Part shown: one piece after another, positions 29,020 to 39,339 of the stretch
Position numbering within the stretch: position 1 is the first letter of the stretch
Layout of the letters: every line of letters starts with the position of its first letter
Source of the DNA: JAGLSB01 sp023135955
GTDB taxonomy: Bacteria; Bacteroidota; Bacteroidia; Bacteroidales; GCA-2748055
DNA length: 64,000 bases
NCBI GenBank assembly: GCA_030673645.1
Contig: DAOVIO010000001.1
Coordinates: forward strand, 47,463 to 111,462
Direction: 5' to 3'
Program-made: the position numbers and the translations under genes
The notes under the pieces: generated by a model
Database searches by the model: none
Told to the model about the DNA's origin: nothing
What the model saw: only the letters and a program-made list of their open reading frames with translations

Positions 29020-29067
29020 TTTGGCAAGTTTATGTAAATTTCACTTGCTTAAAAGGCTGTAATTTTG
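29020..29067 (+). promoter_or_regulatory. Locus-wide regulatory element, copy 5 (SusC/SusD operon promoter)
   Basis: TTTGGC at 29020-29025 continues as AAGTTTATGTAAAT, and TAATTTTG lies at 29060-29067, 38 nt from the TGGC start. A transcription start about 8 nt further would leave a short leader to ATG 29086. The element overlaps the TTG at 29065 and therefore argues against translation starting there. Confidence 0.6.
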
Positions 29068-29085
29068 AAGAACAAAACTACTTGT

Positions 29086-31386
29086 ATGAGAATGAACAGG
29101 CTACTGACTTTATTCATCGTTTTTTTAGGGCTGATAATATATGGTTGTCATGATATTTATGATCAGGATTTATATAAAAGCCCTGACTGGTTGGAAGGAA
29201 AATTGTACACCCAGATTCTCGCTCAGGAAAATCTTTCAAAATTTGCTGAATGCCTGAGGATTGTTGGTTACGACACAATTATTGATAAGTCAGGTTCATA
29301 TACCGTTTTTGCACCTTCTGATGCCGCATTCACAAACTTTTTATTACTTAACAACTATAATAGTCTTACTGATATTCCAAAAGCCGAATTGGAGAAGATT
29401 GTTAAGTTCCTTATCATACAAGATGCATGGAGTGAAAATCAACTTAAAATGCTTGATTCTGATGGTTGGATAGATCCACTTGACCCTGATAGCAAACCAA
29501 AAGCATATAAACGTCAGACTCTTTTAAAGAATCCAAACGAAAAGTATTGGATAACAAGGTATAAGGATGAGTATACCATTTTGCTTGATTCAACCAACGC
29601 TAATGACTATAATATGGTATATACGCGTTCGAGAAAATATGTGCCTATTTTTTTCAATGACTTTTTTGATCTCTATAACCTTAGTTATGAGGATTATGAG
29701 TTTTATTTTGACAGACCATTTGAACCTGGTAATATATTTTATGCAGAGGGTAAAGTAATACAGGCAGAAATTTTTGCAGAAAATGGATTTGTATTTGTAA
29801 TCGACAGGGTAGTTAAACCAATGCTTAATGCAAAGGAATTATTGGAAAACAAATATCCAGGAGAGTCCTACACGCGATTTCTTGAGCTTATCTATCAGTT
29901 TCCAAAATTTTCGATGAATCTGGTTGAAACATATAAAACCACTGAAGCCAGAGCTGGTCTTTCTTTTGACACATTGTATGATTTAAGTTATCCAAAGCTT
30001 CCCTTTGATCTTCATGAAGAACTTACAGGACCAAGTATAAATGTCTCAAACTATACCTATTTGTCCCACAATGGAGTATATGTCCCTACAGATGATGCTT
30101 TCCAGCAATTCCTCGACGAAATTGTGACTATAAATTCAGGTTATCCACATTGGGAAAATTTTGATAGAATTCCCGACGAAGTAAAGCAGATAATCGTAAA
30201 ATCACATTTCACCACTAAGCCAGTTTATCCTTCTGATATGTTAGAAGGTTTTGAGGATGGTGAAGGAAACATCATCCATCTCGATGAGAGTATTATTATT
30301 CGAAAAGAATTTGGTAGTAATTGTACTTTTTTGGGTTTGAATACCACCGTTGTCCCGAGGGCCTTCTCTAGTGTAACCGGCCCCGTTTATCTAAGACCAG
30401 GTTATTCACTCTTTATGTATGCAATGCAACTTTCCAAAGTACTTCCCGCTTTAACAAAAATAAATGCTGAGTACTGCTTTTTCCCAATCCCTGATCAAAT
30501 TTTAAATCTGGATTCATCTCTTATAATAAACTGGATTGATAAAGACTTAAACAGATACAAGTTTTCTGCTTTTAACCGCTTAAATAACGCTATGAGTAAT
30601 ATGTCTGCAGGATTACTATCCAAAAGAATTTTTAATCAGATTGGCACATCTTTACCTAATTTCAGTGCTAACAAAGAGTTTATTGAAACCCTGGGGGGTA
30701 ACTACATCATATGGAATAATTCGGATAACACAGTTAGCGGAAGCAAGCCAAATACCTATGGATACAACGGAGACTCCCTGTTATTTTACAATCCTTTTCC
30801 ATTTGAAGAACCTGCTGATAACGGAGAAGCTTGGAAAGTCGAATCCTGGTTCGATTTTTCAACAACAGAAATCTATGCCATATTCAATTCAAAATTTCGC
30901 AATTTCCGGGATCTACTTGAAAAAGCTGGTTTGTATGATCCTGCGCTATATGACTTCCCTTTTCTGATAAAGGGCGAGTCTTATACCATTTTTGTACCAT
31001 CGGATGAAGCACTTGCAGAATTTCAGGCAGACACCTTGTCAGAAGATGACCTTGCAAGTTTGCTACGATATCATTTTATAAAAGGGGAACGAGTATTTAC
31101 TGATAATAAGATGCCATGGAAGAATTATGAAACAATAAGAAAAGATGAATCATCCACCCCATTTTCAAGTTATTTCTCAAGCTTGAATATACGACCGGGA
31201 TCTGATGTAATCGATATACTTGACAGTGAAGGGAACTTGTATTTATCCATCCCGGAGGTGGAAGGAAAAACTAATTTAATGGTCGCATATGATACAGACG
31301 AATTAAGTAATGAAGAAGAAGATTTTATTACTACAATCATTGTGCATGAGATAAGTAAAGTTCTTGATCCAAAAATCCTTAAATAA
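29086..31386 (+). CDS. Multi-FAS1 (fasciclin) lipoprotein
   Basis: A 766-residue surface lipoprotein: MRMNRLLTLFIVFLGLIIYGC with lipidated Cys after IYG. The start may be ATG 29086 or 29092; a TTG at 29065 lies within the promoter box. FAS1 repeats are recognisable by SGSYTVFAPSDAAFTNFL (first, about residues 30-230), YTYLSHNGVYVPTDDAFQQF (second) and GESYTIFVPSDEALAEF (last, about 630-760). FAS1 domains mediate adhesion and protein or glycan contacts (family knowledge). The gene opens a seven-gene operon with two SusC/SusD pairs and ends 16 nt before the SusC start. It probably plays the role of a surface glycan-binding protein, the place usually taken by SusE/SusF-type proteins (inference). 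Confidence 0.85.
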   Translation: MRMNRLLTLFIVFLGLIIYGCHDIYDQDLYKSPDWLEGKLYTQILAQENLSKFAECLRIVGYDTIIDKSGSYTVFAPSDAAFTNFLLLNNYNSLTDIPKAELEKIVKFLIIQDAWSENQLKMLDSDGWIDPLDPDSKPKAYKRQTLLKNPNEKYWITRYKDEYTILLDSTNANDYNMVYTRSRKYVPIFFNDFFDLYNLSYEDYEFYFDRPFEPGNIFYAEGKVIQAEIFAENGFVFVIDRVVKPMLNAKELLENKYPGESYTRFLELIYQFPKFSMNLVETYKTTEARAGLSFDTLYDLSYPKLPFDLHEELTGPSINVSNYTYLSHNGVYVPTDDAFQQFLDEIVTINSGYPHWENFDRIPDEVKQIIVKSHFTTKPVYPSDMLEGFEDGEGNIIHLDESIIIRKEFGSNCTFLGLNTTVVPRAFSSVTGPVYLRPGYSLFMYAMQLSKVLPALTKINAEYCFFPIPDQILNLDSSLIINWIDKDLNRYKFSAFNRLNNAMSNMSAGLLSKRIFNQIGTSLPNFSANKEFIETLGGNYIIWNNSDNTVSGSKPNTYGYNGDSLLFYNPFPFEEPADNGEAWKVESWFDFSTTEIYAIFNSKFRNFRDLLEKAGLYDPALYDFPFLIKGESYTIFVPSDEALAEFQADTLSEDDLASLLRYHFIKGERVFTDNKMPWKNYETIRKDESSTPFSSYFSSLNIRPGSDVIDILDSEGNLYLSIPEVEGKTNLMVAYDTDELSNEEEDFITTIIVHEISKVLDPKILK

Positions 31387-31402
31387 ATTGCATTCTCAGA
31401 TT

Positions 31403-34400
31403 ATGAAAATTGCGAATAAAATAGTTATTATCATATGGTTTACTTTGCTGGGGTTTAATCTTTCTGCACAGAATGGAATCATACTCCGTGGGACGGTTAA
31501 AGACAAAACTACAAGTGAGCCTATTATCGGTGCCACCATTATTGAATATGACAAAGACAAAAGAATCATTACTGGTTCAATTAGTGATATGAATGGGAAC
31601 TATGTTCTCAGTGCTCATAGTAAGGATGCTATTATTATGTTCAGTTTTATTGGGTATGTAACTTTTGAAACTCCCTTAAACGGTATTTCAAGGCTTGATG
31701 TGGAGCTGGAATTGGATAGCTATAATATGGAAGAAGTGACCGTTACAGCAAAAGTTTATAACGATCCACTTACCGGATTAGCTGAGCGGAATATGGCTAC
31801 TTCAAGAGTTAAAGTTGATTTATCGGAATATATGCAAGACATTTCCATTTCGGCAGAAGAAGCACTGGTTGGAAAAATTACCGGGCTCGATATCACCTCA
31901 TTCTCAGGTGATCCTGGTAGTGGATCCTCAATTGTAATAAGAGGTTTGGGATCACTTGGGAATGCAAGTCCTCTGATTGTTGTTGATGGTATTCCACAGT
32001 CTACGGCTTCTTCTGGTTTTGATTTTTCTTCTGCCGATCAGGAAGATATAGGGGAACTGGTTAATATTGCGCCACAAGATATAAAATCAATTGAAGTATT
32101 AAAGGACGCAGGATCAACGGCACAATGGGGCTCCAAAGGTGCTGACGGAGTATTGCAGATAGAAACATTCAGAGGAACAAAGGGCCGTACCAAATTTAAT
32201 TATCAGAATAAATTTACATGGAATTTTCAACCTCCTTCAATTCCAATGCTTAACGGCGATGAGTATATCATGCTTCAACTAGAAGAATGGCACAATTCAA
32301 GTGGAATATATGAAGTTCCTTCAGAGATTGCATACGACATCGATTATATTGATTTTTATAATTACAATAAAAATATCGACTGGATAAGAGCCGTTTCTCA
32401 AAATAGTTATTTAAGTGAAAATTTCTTTAAACTCTCCGGAGGGGGTGAAAAAACCCGGTATTATGCCTCTATGAGTAAACATAAAAGCACAGGAACTACT
32501 ATAAACACAGGGCTTGAAAGGCTATCAACCAGAGTGAACCTGGATTATGATGTGTCAAAGAAGCTTCGATTTTCTGTAAACTTTAGTTATACAGACAGTG
32601 ACGTGGAGAACAATTATATAGTAGGTGGAACCAATATTAGGGAAATGGCATATCGCAAAGCCCCGAATATGAGTATATATGAATATGATTTTGATGGAAG
32701 GCCAACGGGTGAATATTTTAATCCAATAAATAGTTACCAGGGATCTGGTACCCAGTATTTCAATCCTGTGGCAGTTGGAGACCTTAGCACAAATGATATA
32801 AGTGAAAAAAGAATCAAGAATGATTTTACACTGCATTATAACATCTTGCCCTGGCTACGTTTCCAGGAAATTGTGTCTTTCCAGTATTTGAACCAGAAAA
32901 AAAAGCAATTTCTTCCCGCAGATGCTATTGGTGCAGATTGGCTTAATAGCCTGATAAACCAGTCGTCAGAGGATAATTATAGTAAGGCTCAAATTATCAC
33001 CCGGTCGCAGTTATTTTTTCTTCCACGGATAAATTCAAACCATGTCTTCTCTGCCATAGCAATGTTTGAGACTGACCAGCAAGGGGATGAATGGTCAATG
33101 CTAAGTGGTAGGAATGGGCCCAGTACTTCACTTCAGGATCCTGCAGCCAACACCACCCTGAATAATATTAATTCCGGCCATCAGGAAATCCATATTCTTG
33201 GTATTCTGGCCTCAGCCAATTATGTAATGATGGATCGTTACGGTATAGGCTTGAACTACCGGAGAGACGCAAGTTCCAGATTTGGGAAAAATTACCGATG
33301 GGGCTCTTTTCCGAGTTTTGGAATATTCTGGAGGTTCACAAATGAACCATGGATGGAAAAGTGCAAATTTATTTCACAAGGAAAGGTCAACTATAGTTAT
33401 GGTATGGCAGGGAAACAGCCTGGGGGCGCTTATGATCGCCATGCAATTATAAATGAACCTACCAATGGAGGAGCAAACCAATACATTAATGACCCTATTG
33501 TGGTTCAACAGCAAGTGCAGCTGTCGAATCTAAAATGGCAGACTGTTTATTCTCATAATTTGAAGCTTGATCTTGGATTTTTTAAAGACAGGTTAATGTT
33601 TACAGGGGAGGTATATAAAAAAATTACGGAAGATCTTTTGTGGAGAAATTATATGATTCCAAAATCCTCCGGATATACTTCATTGAAATGGTTTAATGGA
33701 GGATCTCTGGAGAATAAAGGCTGGGAAATTGTCGTGTCATTAAATGCCTTAAAACGAAAAAATACCAGCTTGAATTTCAACTTTAATATTTCACAGAATA
33801 TAAATTCCTTTATTGAATTTCCTGAGAATTTTAATCCGGAACGGGATCAGAATATTGGGAATGGTCAGTTTCCCCGTAGGGCAATCGTAGGACAACCAAT
33901 AGGTTCCTTCTATGGCTTCCGTTACCAGGGCGTTTGGGCTTCAGATGAGGATGTATATGCTACAGATCAAAATGGAGAACCATTGATCGATGTCAATGGC
34001 AATCATATACCAGTCTCCTACATGAACACCTATAATTTTCAAGGTGGAGATGCTAAATATGAAGATATCAACCATGATGGTAAGATTGACATCATGGATG
34101 CTGTTTACCTTGGGGATTCAAACCCTGATTTTATAGGTGGATTTGGCGCCACACTGAATTGGAAGGATTTTAGAGTGGCCACCCAATGGCATTACCGTAC
34201 GGGTTTTCAAATCGTTAATGAGATTGCCATGAATACTCAAGGTATGCTCGGAAAAGACAACCAGAGTGTCGCTGTTTTGCATAGGTGGCGTTCTCAGGGG
34301 CAAAATGAGGAGAATATGTTGCCTCGTGCCTACTATGGTCATCCGGCCAATAATCTGGGCTCTGACAGATATGTGGAAAATGGAGATTTTCTAAGGCTTC

Positions 34401-34627
34401 TAAACCTAAGTTTTTCATACAAAGTTCCAAAATCCTTATGCGCGAAAATGAAGGTTAGTTCCTTAAATTTTGGATTATCAATGAGAAGGATACTAACCTT
34501 TACGGGTTATTCTGGTCAGGATCCTGAAATTCCGCAGAAAATTGAAGATCCGTTTTGGTTTGGAACTGATAGGGCCAGAACCCCTCCGCCTCAATCATAC
34601 TCTATTAACGTAACATTAGGATTTTAA
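31403..34627 (+). CDS. susC: SusC-type TonB-dependent outer-membrane transporter
   Basis: A 1074-residue SusC/RagA-family channel. The start is ATG 31403; the frame runs to a TTG at 31364, inside the previous gene. After the signal peptide (FNLSAQNG) comes a carboxypeptidase-D-regulatory-like domain (GTVKDKTTSEPIIGATI), then the plug: EEALVGKITGLDI, SIVIRGLGSLGNASPLIVVDG and IKSIEVLKDAGSTAQWGSKGADGVLQIET are the standard SusC signature. The beta-barrel follows to the C-terminus, ending in YSINVTLGF with the terminal aromatic residue typical of outer-membrane barrels. There is no N-terminal STN signalling domain, so control by an anti-sigma factor is unlikely. It imports oligosaccharides with the SusD encoded 3 nt downstream. 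Confidence 0.96.
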   Translation: MKIANKIVIIIWFTLLGFNLSAQNGIILRGTVKDKTTSEPIIGATIIEYDKDKRIITGSISDMNGNYVLSAHSKDAIIMFSFIGYVTFETPLNGISRLDVELELDSYNMEEVTVTAKVYNDPLTGLAERNMATSRVKVDLSEYMQDISISAEEALVGKITGLDITSFSGDPGSGSSIVIRGLGSLGNASPLIVVDGIPQSTASSGFDFSSADQEDIGELVNIAPQDIKSIEVLKDAGSTAQWGSKGADGVLQIETFRGTKGRTKFNYQNKFTWNFQPPSIPMLNGDEYIMLQLEEWHNSSGIYEVPSEIAYDIDYIDFYNYNKNIDWIRAVSQNSYLSENFFKLSGGGEKTRYYASMSKHKSTGTTINTGLERLSTRVNLDYDVSKKLRFSVNFSYTDSDVENNYIVGGTNIREMAYRKAPNMSIYEYDFDGRPTGEYFNPINSYQGSGTQYFNPVAVGDLSTNDISEKRIKNDFTLHYNILPWLRFQEIVSFQYLNQKKKQFLPADAIGADWLNSLINQSSEDNYSKAQIITRSQLFFLPRINSNHVFSAIAMFETDQQGDEWSMLSGRNGPSTSLQDPAANTTLNNINSGHQEIHILGILASANYVMMDRYGIGLNYRRDASSRFGKNYRWGSFPSFGIFWRFTNEPWMEKCKFISQGKVNYSYGMAGKQPGGAYDRHAIINEPTNGGANQYINDPIVVQQQVQLSNLKWQTVYSHNLKLDLGFFKDRLMFTGEVYKKITEDLLWRNYMIPKSSGYTSLKWFNGGSLENKGWEIVVSLNALKRKNTSLNFNFNISQNINSFIEFPENFNPERDQNIGNGQFPRRAIVGQPIGSFYGFRYQGVWASDEDVYATDQNGEPLIDVNGNHIPVSYMNTYNFQGGDAKYEDINHDGKIDIMDAVYLGDSNPDFIGGFGATLNWKDFRVATQWHYRTGFQIVNEIAMNTQGMLGKDNQSVAVLHRWRSQGQNEENMLPRAYYGHPANNLGSDRYVENGDFLRLLNLSFSYKVPKSLCAKMKVSSLNFGLSMRRILTFTGYSGQDPEIPQKIEDPFWFGTDRARTPPPQSYSINVTLGF

Positions 34628-34630
34628 ATA

Positions 34631-36118
34631 ATGATCAAAATGAAATATTTGAAAACAAAATATAAGATTGTTATTGTAAGCTTCTTCATTTTACTGCCGG
34701 TATTTTCCTGCAGTGATTGGCTGGATTTGACACCTCCTGATGGCTTAGTAAAGGAAGAATTCTGGAAAACTAAGGAAGATGTAAAGACAATGCTTATGGG
34801 AGCCTATCAAAGGTTTGCCACCCTGGACGAAAAGCTTTTCTTATTTGGCGAACTCAGGGCTGATATGATTATCGATGATAATAATACGAATTGGAATCAG
34901 CGCCAGATTATGCTAGGGAATATTTATCCTACCAATAGTATGTGCGATTGGAAAGACTTTTATCTGGTCATTTCTTATTGCAATTTAGTATTGAAATATG
35001 GCCCTGTAATTTTGGAAATTGACCCAACTTTTACCGATTACCAGCAAAAAGGCTACGAGGCTGAAGCAATATACCTACGGAGTCTGGCCTATTTTTATCT
35101 GGTGAGAATTTTCAAAGAGGTTCCGCTTGTACTTGAACCTTCAGAAGATGATGATGCAGATTTCTACCTGGCTAAATCTTCTGATACTACAATTTTGAAC
35201 TTTATCAAGAATGATCTTAAAGCGGCCAAATTATTTGTAACCGATGAATATAAATCACTTGAAGAAAATAAAGGCAGAGCAACCAAAGCAGCAATCCTTT
35301 CTCTTCTTGCGGATATAAGTCTTTGGAACTTTGAATATAATAATGTAATTGCTTATATCGATGAAATTGAAACGATGGATTTCCTATTACTGCCAGCAGG
35401 GAAATGGTTTGAAAATTTCAATCCGGGGAATTCACCCTCAAGCATTTTTGAATTTCAGTTTAATAGCAGCCTGGAACAATACAACGATCTTTACTCTTAT
35501 ACATATTTTAATAATAAACGATTTAAGGCAAGTTCCAAAGCTTTGGAACTACTTTCCCAGGATTCGGAAGGAGGGGATTTGTATCGCGGCAAGGCCTCAA
35601 TAAGAGAGATAGATGGTTCCATTTGGAAGTATTGTGGCTATTCTCCTGATGGTCGGACTTTCAGGCCAAGCGATGAACAGTATGACGCGAATTGGATAGT
35701 CTACCGTTATGCAGATTTAATGCTGATGAAAGCAGAGGCGCTTTCACAACTTGCCAGATTTGATGAGGCACAGCAGATTTTGAATACTATCAGAAGCAGA
35801 GCATTAGCAAATCCAATCACGGTACCGTATACAGAGGAAGCTTTTGAGGATGCTATTATGCAGGAAAGAGCAATAGAACTGGCATTTGAAGGGAAGCGAT
35901 GGTTTGATTTGCTTCGCCTGGGAAGAAGGAATAATTATAAAAGAAAAAATGACCTAATTCGGATCATTATTGAAAATGTGCCTTCTACCCAAAGGCTCGT
36001 TCTGGCATCCAAACTTACAGATCCCTACGGATGGTATTTGCCAATACAGGAAAACGAGATTGAAAGGAACGCTTCCCTGGAGCAGAATCCTTATTATGAA
36101 TCATATACAAATGAGTAA
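34631..36118 (+). CDS. susD: SusD-type glycan-binding lipoprotein
   Basis: A 495-residue SusD/RagB lipoprotein (LLPVFSC lipobox, then SDWLDLTPPDG). Family hallmarks are SDWLDLTPPDGLVKEEFWKT near the N-terminus, AEAIYLRSLAYFYLVRIFKEVPL in the TPR-like helical core, YADLMLMKAEALSQL and the terminal ERAIELAFEGKRWFDLLRLGR. It caps the SusC channel encoded just upstream (3-nt gap) and delivers oligosaccharides. The helical part and loops are of standard length, and nothing is missing. Confidence 0.96.
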   Translation: MIKMKYLKTKYKIVIVSFFILLPVFSCSDWLDLTPPDGLVKEEFWKTKEDVKTMLMGAYQRFATLDEKLFLFGELRADMIIDDNNTNWNQRQIMLGNIYPTNSMCDWKDFYLVISYCNLVLKYGPVILEIDPTFTDYQQKGYEAEAIYLRSLAYFYLVRIFKEVPLVLEPSEDDDADFYLAKSSDTTILNFIKNDLKAAKLFVTDEYKSLEENKGRATKAAILSLLADISLWNFEYNNVIAYIDEIETMDFLLLPAGKWFENFNPGNSPSSIFEFQFNSSLEQYNDLYSYTYFNNKRFKASSKALELLSQDSEGGDLYRGKASIREIDGSIWKYCGYSPDGRTFRPSDEQYDANWIVYRYADLMLMKAEALSQLARFDEAQQILNTIRSRALANPITVPYTEEAFEDAIMQERAIELAFEGKRWFDLLRLGRRNNYKRKNDLIRIIIENVPSTQRLVLASKLTDPYGWYLPIQENEIERNASLEQNPYYESYTNE

Positions 36119-36137
36119 GGAAATTAACATATTAAAT

Positions 36138-37733
36138 ATGACACGTGTATTATTGATAAGCATTCTTCTTTCTCTAATAGTATTCTCGTGCAAACCGGAA
36201 TTTGAAGATCAATCTTTCTATGACGAAAATTATGTAAGTATTGCTGAATTTATTGAAAGAAATAAAGAAAGCTATTCAACTTTTTACAGAATTGTAGTGG
36301 CAGGCGAGCTTTATTCTTCTCTCAGCGCCTATAATCCTTTCGGTAGTGGATTCACTCTTTTCCTTCCTACTGATGAAGCTTTTGAGCGCTATATTCAAAA
36401 TAACCCAAAGTACTCCAGTCTGGAGGAAATGTTTCTTGATACTGACTTTATCAGAACACTGGGCAGGTACCATCTGGTAAATACTGAATTGAAAACAAAC
36501 GAATTCCCCTATGGTTCCCTGCCAGATACAACAGCTACGGGAGACTTGCTTACCATTGGATTCAGTTCAAATCTGGATTCTACCATATACAAAGTAAACA
36601 ATATCGCTCCTGTGATTTTGCCTAACCTGGAAATGATTAATGGCTATGTTCATATAGTATCAGAAGTGCTTAATCCTGTTAATTTTACTGGATTCCAATG
36701 GCTTTCAGAAAATTCGGGCTACTCTATTCTGGCCAGTGCTTTGGAAATAACCGGACTTAAGGATACCCTTGGGTTCTACAGGACAAACTTTTCCGGTCAA
36801 TTAGTGAAGAATAAATATACCATTCTCGCTGAACATGATTCGATTTTTAACAAATTTGGGATTAATACCATCGATGACCTTGTAGGTGAATATGCAACAA
36901 ATGATGTCGCATTTACTAATCCCAATAATGGTTTATATCAATTTGTGGCTTACCATATTCTGGAGGGCGAATATTTTCTGTCAGATTTTGATGAAACACG
37001 AAATTATAATAGCTATGCATTTGCTCCAGTAAATATTGCTTCCGATCTCGAAGTCAGGATCAATCCAGGGACTGATACAATAAGACTTGAAATTTCCAGT
37101 CAGGGCGACACAACTGCTATTAAATTTGTGAGTCTGTATTATCAGGAGAGCAATGTCATTACGAAAAATGGGGCCATACATTTTATCTCAGAAATATTAA
37201 ATTTTAAAATTCCTTCCAATTCCAGTCGTTCATTTCAGTTTTATGAGGAACCGGAAATCGATAAAGTGAGAAACGTTGCTGGAACCTATTATTTTTTGGA
37301 GGAAGATCAGGACGAGTTGGAGGTGATAAGCTGGAAAGGAGCTGATCAAATAAAATACTTTAAATCTTCCAGCAGTTCTGAAGAAGCCAGCAATACTGAT
37401 TATTTAGAAATAGATGGGAATTTTATAGTAAACTATACCATTCCAAAGATACTTCCGGGGAGATACAACTTCTTTATTCGGGCAAATTCATACAATAACA
37501 ATAACGAACATGCTACTATACTAATTTATATCGATGGTAAGAGACTAAAAGGAAATTATAATATGAATTTAGGCGGCACAAGCAGTGATCCGTATACCAT
37601 AAATAAAAATTGGAACGGTCATGAAATTGGGGTTGTAGAATTTAGTATTTACCAAGAACATACAATAACTATTGAATCATTTATTCCAGGTAAGTTTATT
37701 TGGGATCGAGTTGCTTTTAACTTACCTGATTAA
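36138..37733 (+). CDS. FAS1 lipoprotein with C-terminal beta-sandwich
   Basis: A 531-residue lipoprotein with leader MTRVLLISILLSLIVFSC. ATG 36138 is chosen because it begins this leader and lies 19 nt after the susD stop; earlier ATGs in the frame are within susD. Two FAS1 domains follow: SGFTLFLPTDEAFERY (about 30-170) and a second (about 180-360) with KNKYTILAEHDSIF. The last 130 residues form a beta-rich module (TDYLEIDGNFIVNYTIPKIL, RYNFFIRANSY, ILIYIDGKRLKGN, KFIWDRVAFNLPD) resembling carbohydrate-binding jelly rolls. FAS1 plus a CBM-like tail suggests a surface glycan-binding protein; the substrate role is inferred from the operon. Confidence 0.82.
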   Translation: MTRVLLISILLSLIVFSCKPEFEDQSFYDENYVSIAEFIERNKESYSTFYRIVVAGELYSSLSAYNPFGSGFTLFLPTDEAFERYIQNNPKYSSLEEMFLDTDFIRTLGRYHLVNTELKTNEFPYGSLPDTTATGDLLTIGFSSNLDSTIYKVNNIAPVILPNLEMINGYVHIVSEVLNPVNFTGFQWLSENSGYSILASALEITGLKDTLGFYRTNFSGQLVKNKYTILAEHDSIFNKFGINTIDDLVGEYATNDVAFTNPNNGLYQFVAYHILEGEYFLSDFDETRNYNSYAFAPVNIASDLEVRINPGTDTIRLEISSQGDTTAIKFVSLYYQESNVITKNGAIHFISEILNFKIPSNSSRSFQFYEEPEIDKVRNVAGTYYFLEEDQDELEVISWKGADQIKYFKSSSSSEEASNTDYLEIDGNFIVNYTIPKILPGRYNFFIRANSYNNNNEHATILIYIDGKRLKGNYNMNLGGTSSDPYTINKNWNGHEIGVVEFSIYQEHTITIESFIPGKFIWDRVAFNLPD

Positions 37734-37768
37734 TAGAATTGATCTATCATAAATGCATAATTAATTTT

Positions 37769-39325
37769 ATGAAAAAACAACGATTTCTCTTTTATTCAAT
37801 TTTATTGGTTTTCCTGAGCTTCATTATTATTAGCTCTTGTGACGACTCCTTGTGGGATGAACACTACAATGGAAATGAAGTAACTGTTGATATGCCACTT
37901 TGGGATGCAGTTAAGTCAGATCCTAAATTTTCCACCTTCGTGGAAATTATGGAAAAATATGGAATGGATACTTTGTTTTATATGGATGTAACATATACGC
38001 TTTTTATACCTAATAATGAAGCGTTTAAATCTTTAGATGATACGGCAGGAATTATGGATAGGGTTCTATCTAATCATATTTTAAATTCAGTTTTTCTTCT
38101 TAGAAATGTAGAAGGATCAAAGAAAGTTGAAAATCTTAGTGGCAAATTTCCAGTTGTTGGATATACACAAGAAGGCTTTAATTATGATGGCATCCCCATT
38201 GTCAATACCTATCCTTTGTACCGTGATGGAGTATATTATGAAATAGCGCATGTAGCAATGCCTCGTCCAAATCTATATGAATTTACGGAACTGTACAGTC
38301 AGATTATTAAGACCTATATTGATCTTAGCGATTCCGTTTACCTAAATAAGGGAGAAAGCATACCTATTGGCTTTGACTCTCTTGGAAATACAATTTATGA
38401 TTCTGTGTATAGTTCTGTCAATCGTTTTGAACGTGATTTTTTTCCTGTAAGTAAAGAATTCAGGAATAAGGCAGCAACATTTGTCCTTTTTACACAGGAG
38501 CAATATGATCTTGCGCTTGATGAAATGGCTGACAATCTCGGACCAGATTATACCGATCATCTTGATATTCCGATGATATGGCAAAATGAGGTGCTTCTAC
38601 CTTCGGTTCTGGAGAATAGCTTATTTGATAAAGAATTGGAATACTCTCAATTTACTGAACTAATGGTCAGTGTGACCGGCGATTCCGTTACTGTTAATCC
38701 GGCCAAAATAGACCCTGTTTCTAAATTTTTATGTAGCAATGGGCTTGTTTACACCTATTTGGACTTTGTAGTGGAAAGCGACTTATATAATAGTAGTTTG
38801 AAAATTGAGGGAGAAGACCTTCTGGATTCAGTAGGAATGGACACTTATACATGGAAATCGGATGTAACCGTGTTTGGACAATACTTTAATCCCACTGAAG
38901 AAGCATCTGTTGAAGCATCTGGAAATGCGATTGCAAACGTCAATTTTTCCAGGAATTACACTGGAGAGTGGGGTATCAAAATTATTATTAGAAATGTCTT
39001 TCCGAAAAAATACCGTTTGGAATGGAGTGCTAATTTCAGACCTTCCGGACTCTATAAGGTTTATGTTAACGATCAGATTCTTACATACAAAGATAAATTT
39101 GGGGATGTAATGGATGCATTTGATACCTATGATTTACGTTTGGGTGTATATTCTGTTACGGGTGATATATTTATTCCTAAAGGTTCACTTAATAAGCGGG
39201 ATTATTGGGTTGAAAACATAACGGAGTTTGGAGATGTGGAAATAAAAATTGAATATATAGGTTCGGGATCTCAGGAAACCAATGGCTTTAATTTTGATTA
39301 CATTTCACTAATTCCAGTGGATTAA
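37769..39325 (+). CDS. FAS1 lipoprotein with C-terminal beta-sandwich, second copy
   Basis: A 518-residue lipoprotein (MKKQRFLFYSILLVFLSF, lipidated Cys in IISSC). ATG 37769 is preferred over a TTG at 37739. The first FAS1 domain is clear (DVTYTLFIPNNEAFKSL, about 30-160), the second more divergent (AATFVLFTQEQYDLAL). The C-terminal 170 residues form a beta domain (TWKSDVTVFGQYFNPTEEAS, WGIKIIIRNVFPKKYRLEW, GLYKVYVNDQIL, FNFDYISLIPVD) of the same style as in the previous gene product, though longer. The pair probably arose by duplication. It precedes the second SusC by 14 nt, so each SusC/SusD pair has at least one adjacent FAS1 protein. Confidence 0.8.
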   Translation: MKKQRFLFYSILLVFLSFIIISSCDDSLWDEHYNGNEVTVDMPLWDAVKSDPKFSTFVEIMEKYGMDTLFYMDVTYTLFIPNNEAFKSLDDTAGIMDRVLSNHILNSVFLLRNVEGSKKVENLSGKFPVVGYTQEGFNYDGIPIVNTYPLYRDGVYYEIAHVAMPRPNLYEFTELYSQIIKTYIDLSDSVYLNKGESIPIGFDSLGNTIYDSVYSSVNRFERDFFPVSKEFRNKAATFVLFTQEQYDLALDEMADNLGPDYTDHLDIPMIWQNEVLLPSVLENSLFDKELEYSQFTELMVSVTGDSVTVNPAKIDPVSKFLCSNGLVYTYLDFVVESDLYNSSLKIEGEDLLDSVGMDTYTWKSDVTVFGQYFNPTEEASVEASGNAIANVNFSRNYTGEWGIKIIIRNVFPKKYRLEWSANFRPSGLYKVYVNDQILTYKDKFGDVMDAFDTYDLRLGVYSVTGDIFIPKGSLNKRDYWVENITEFGDVEIKIEYIGSGSQETNGFNFDYISLIPVD

Positions 39326-39339
39326 AATTATTTTGGATT

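Noticed and set aside
7636..29067. Sigma-54 promoters from the TGGCA sequences
   Set aside because: The -12 GC expected 10 nt after GG is absent in all five copies; the AT tract is conserved instead.
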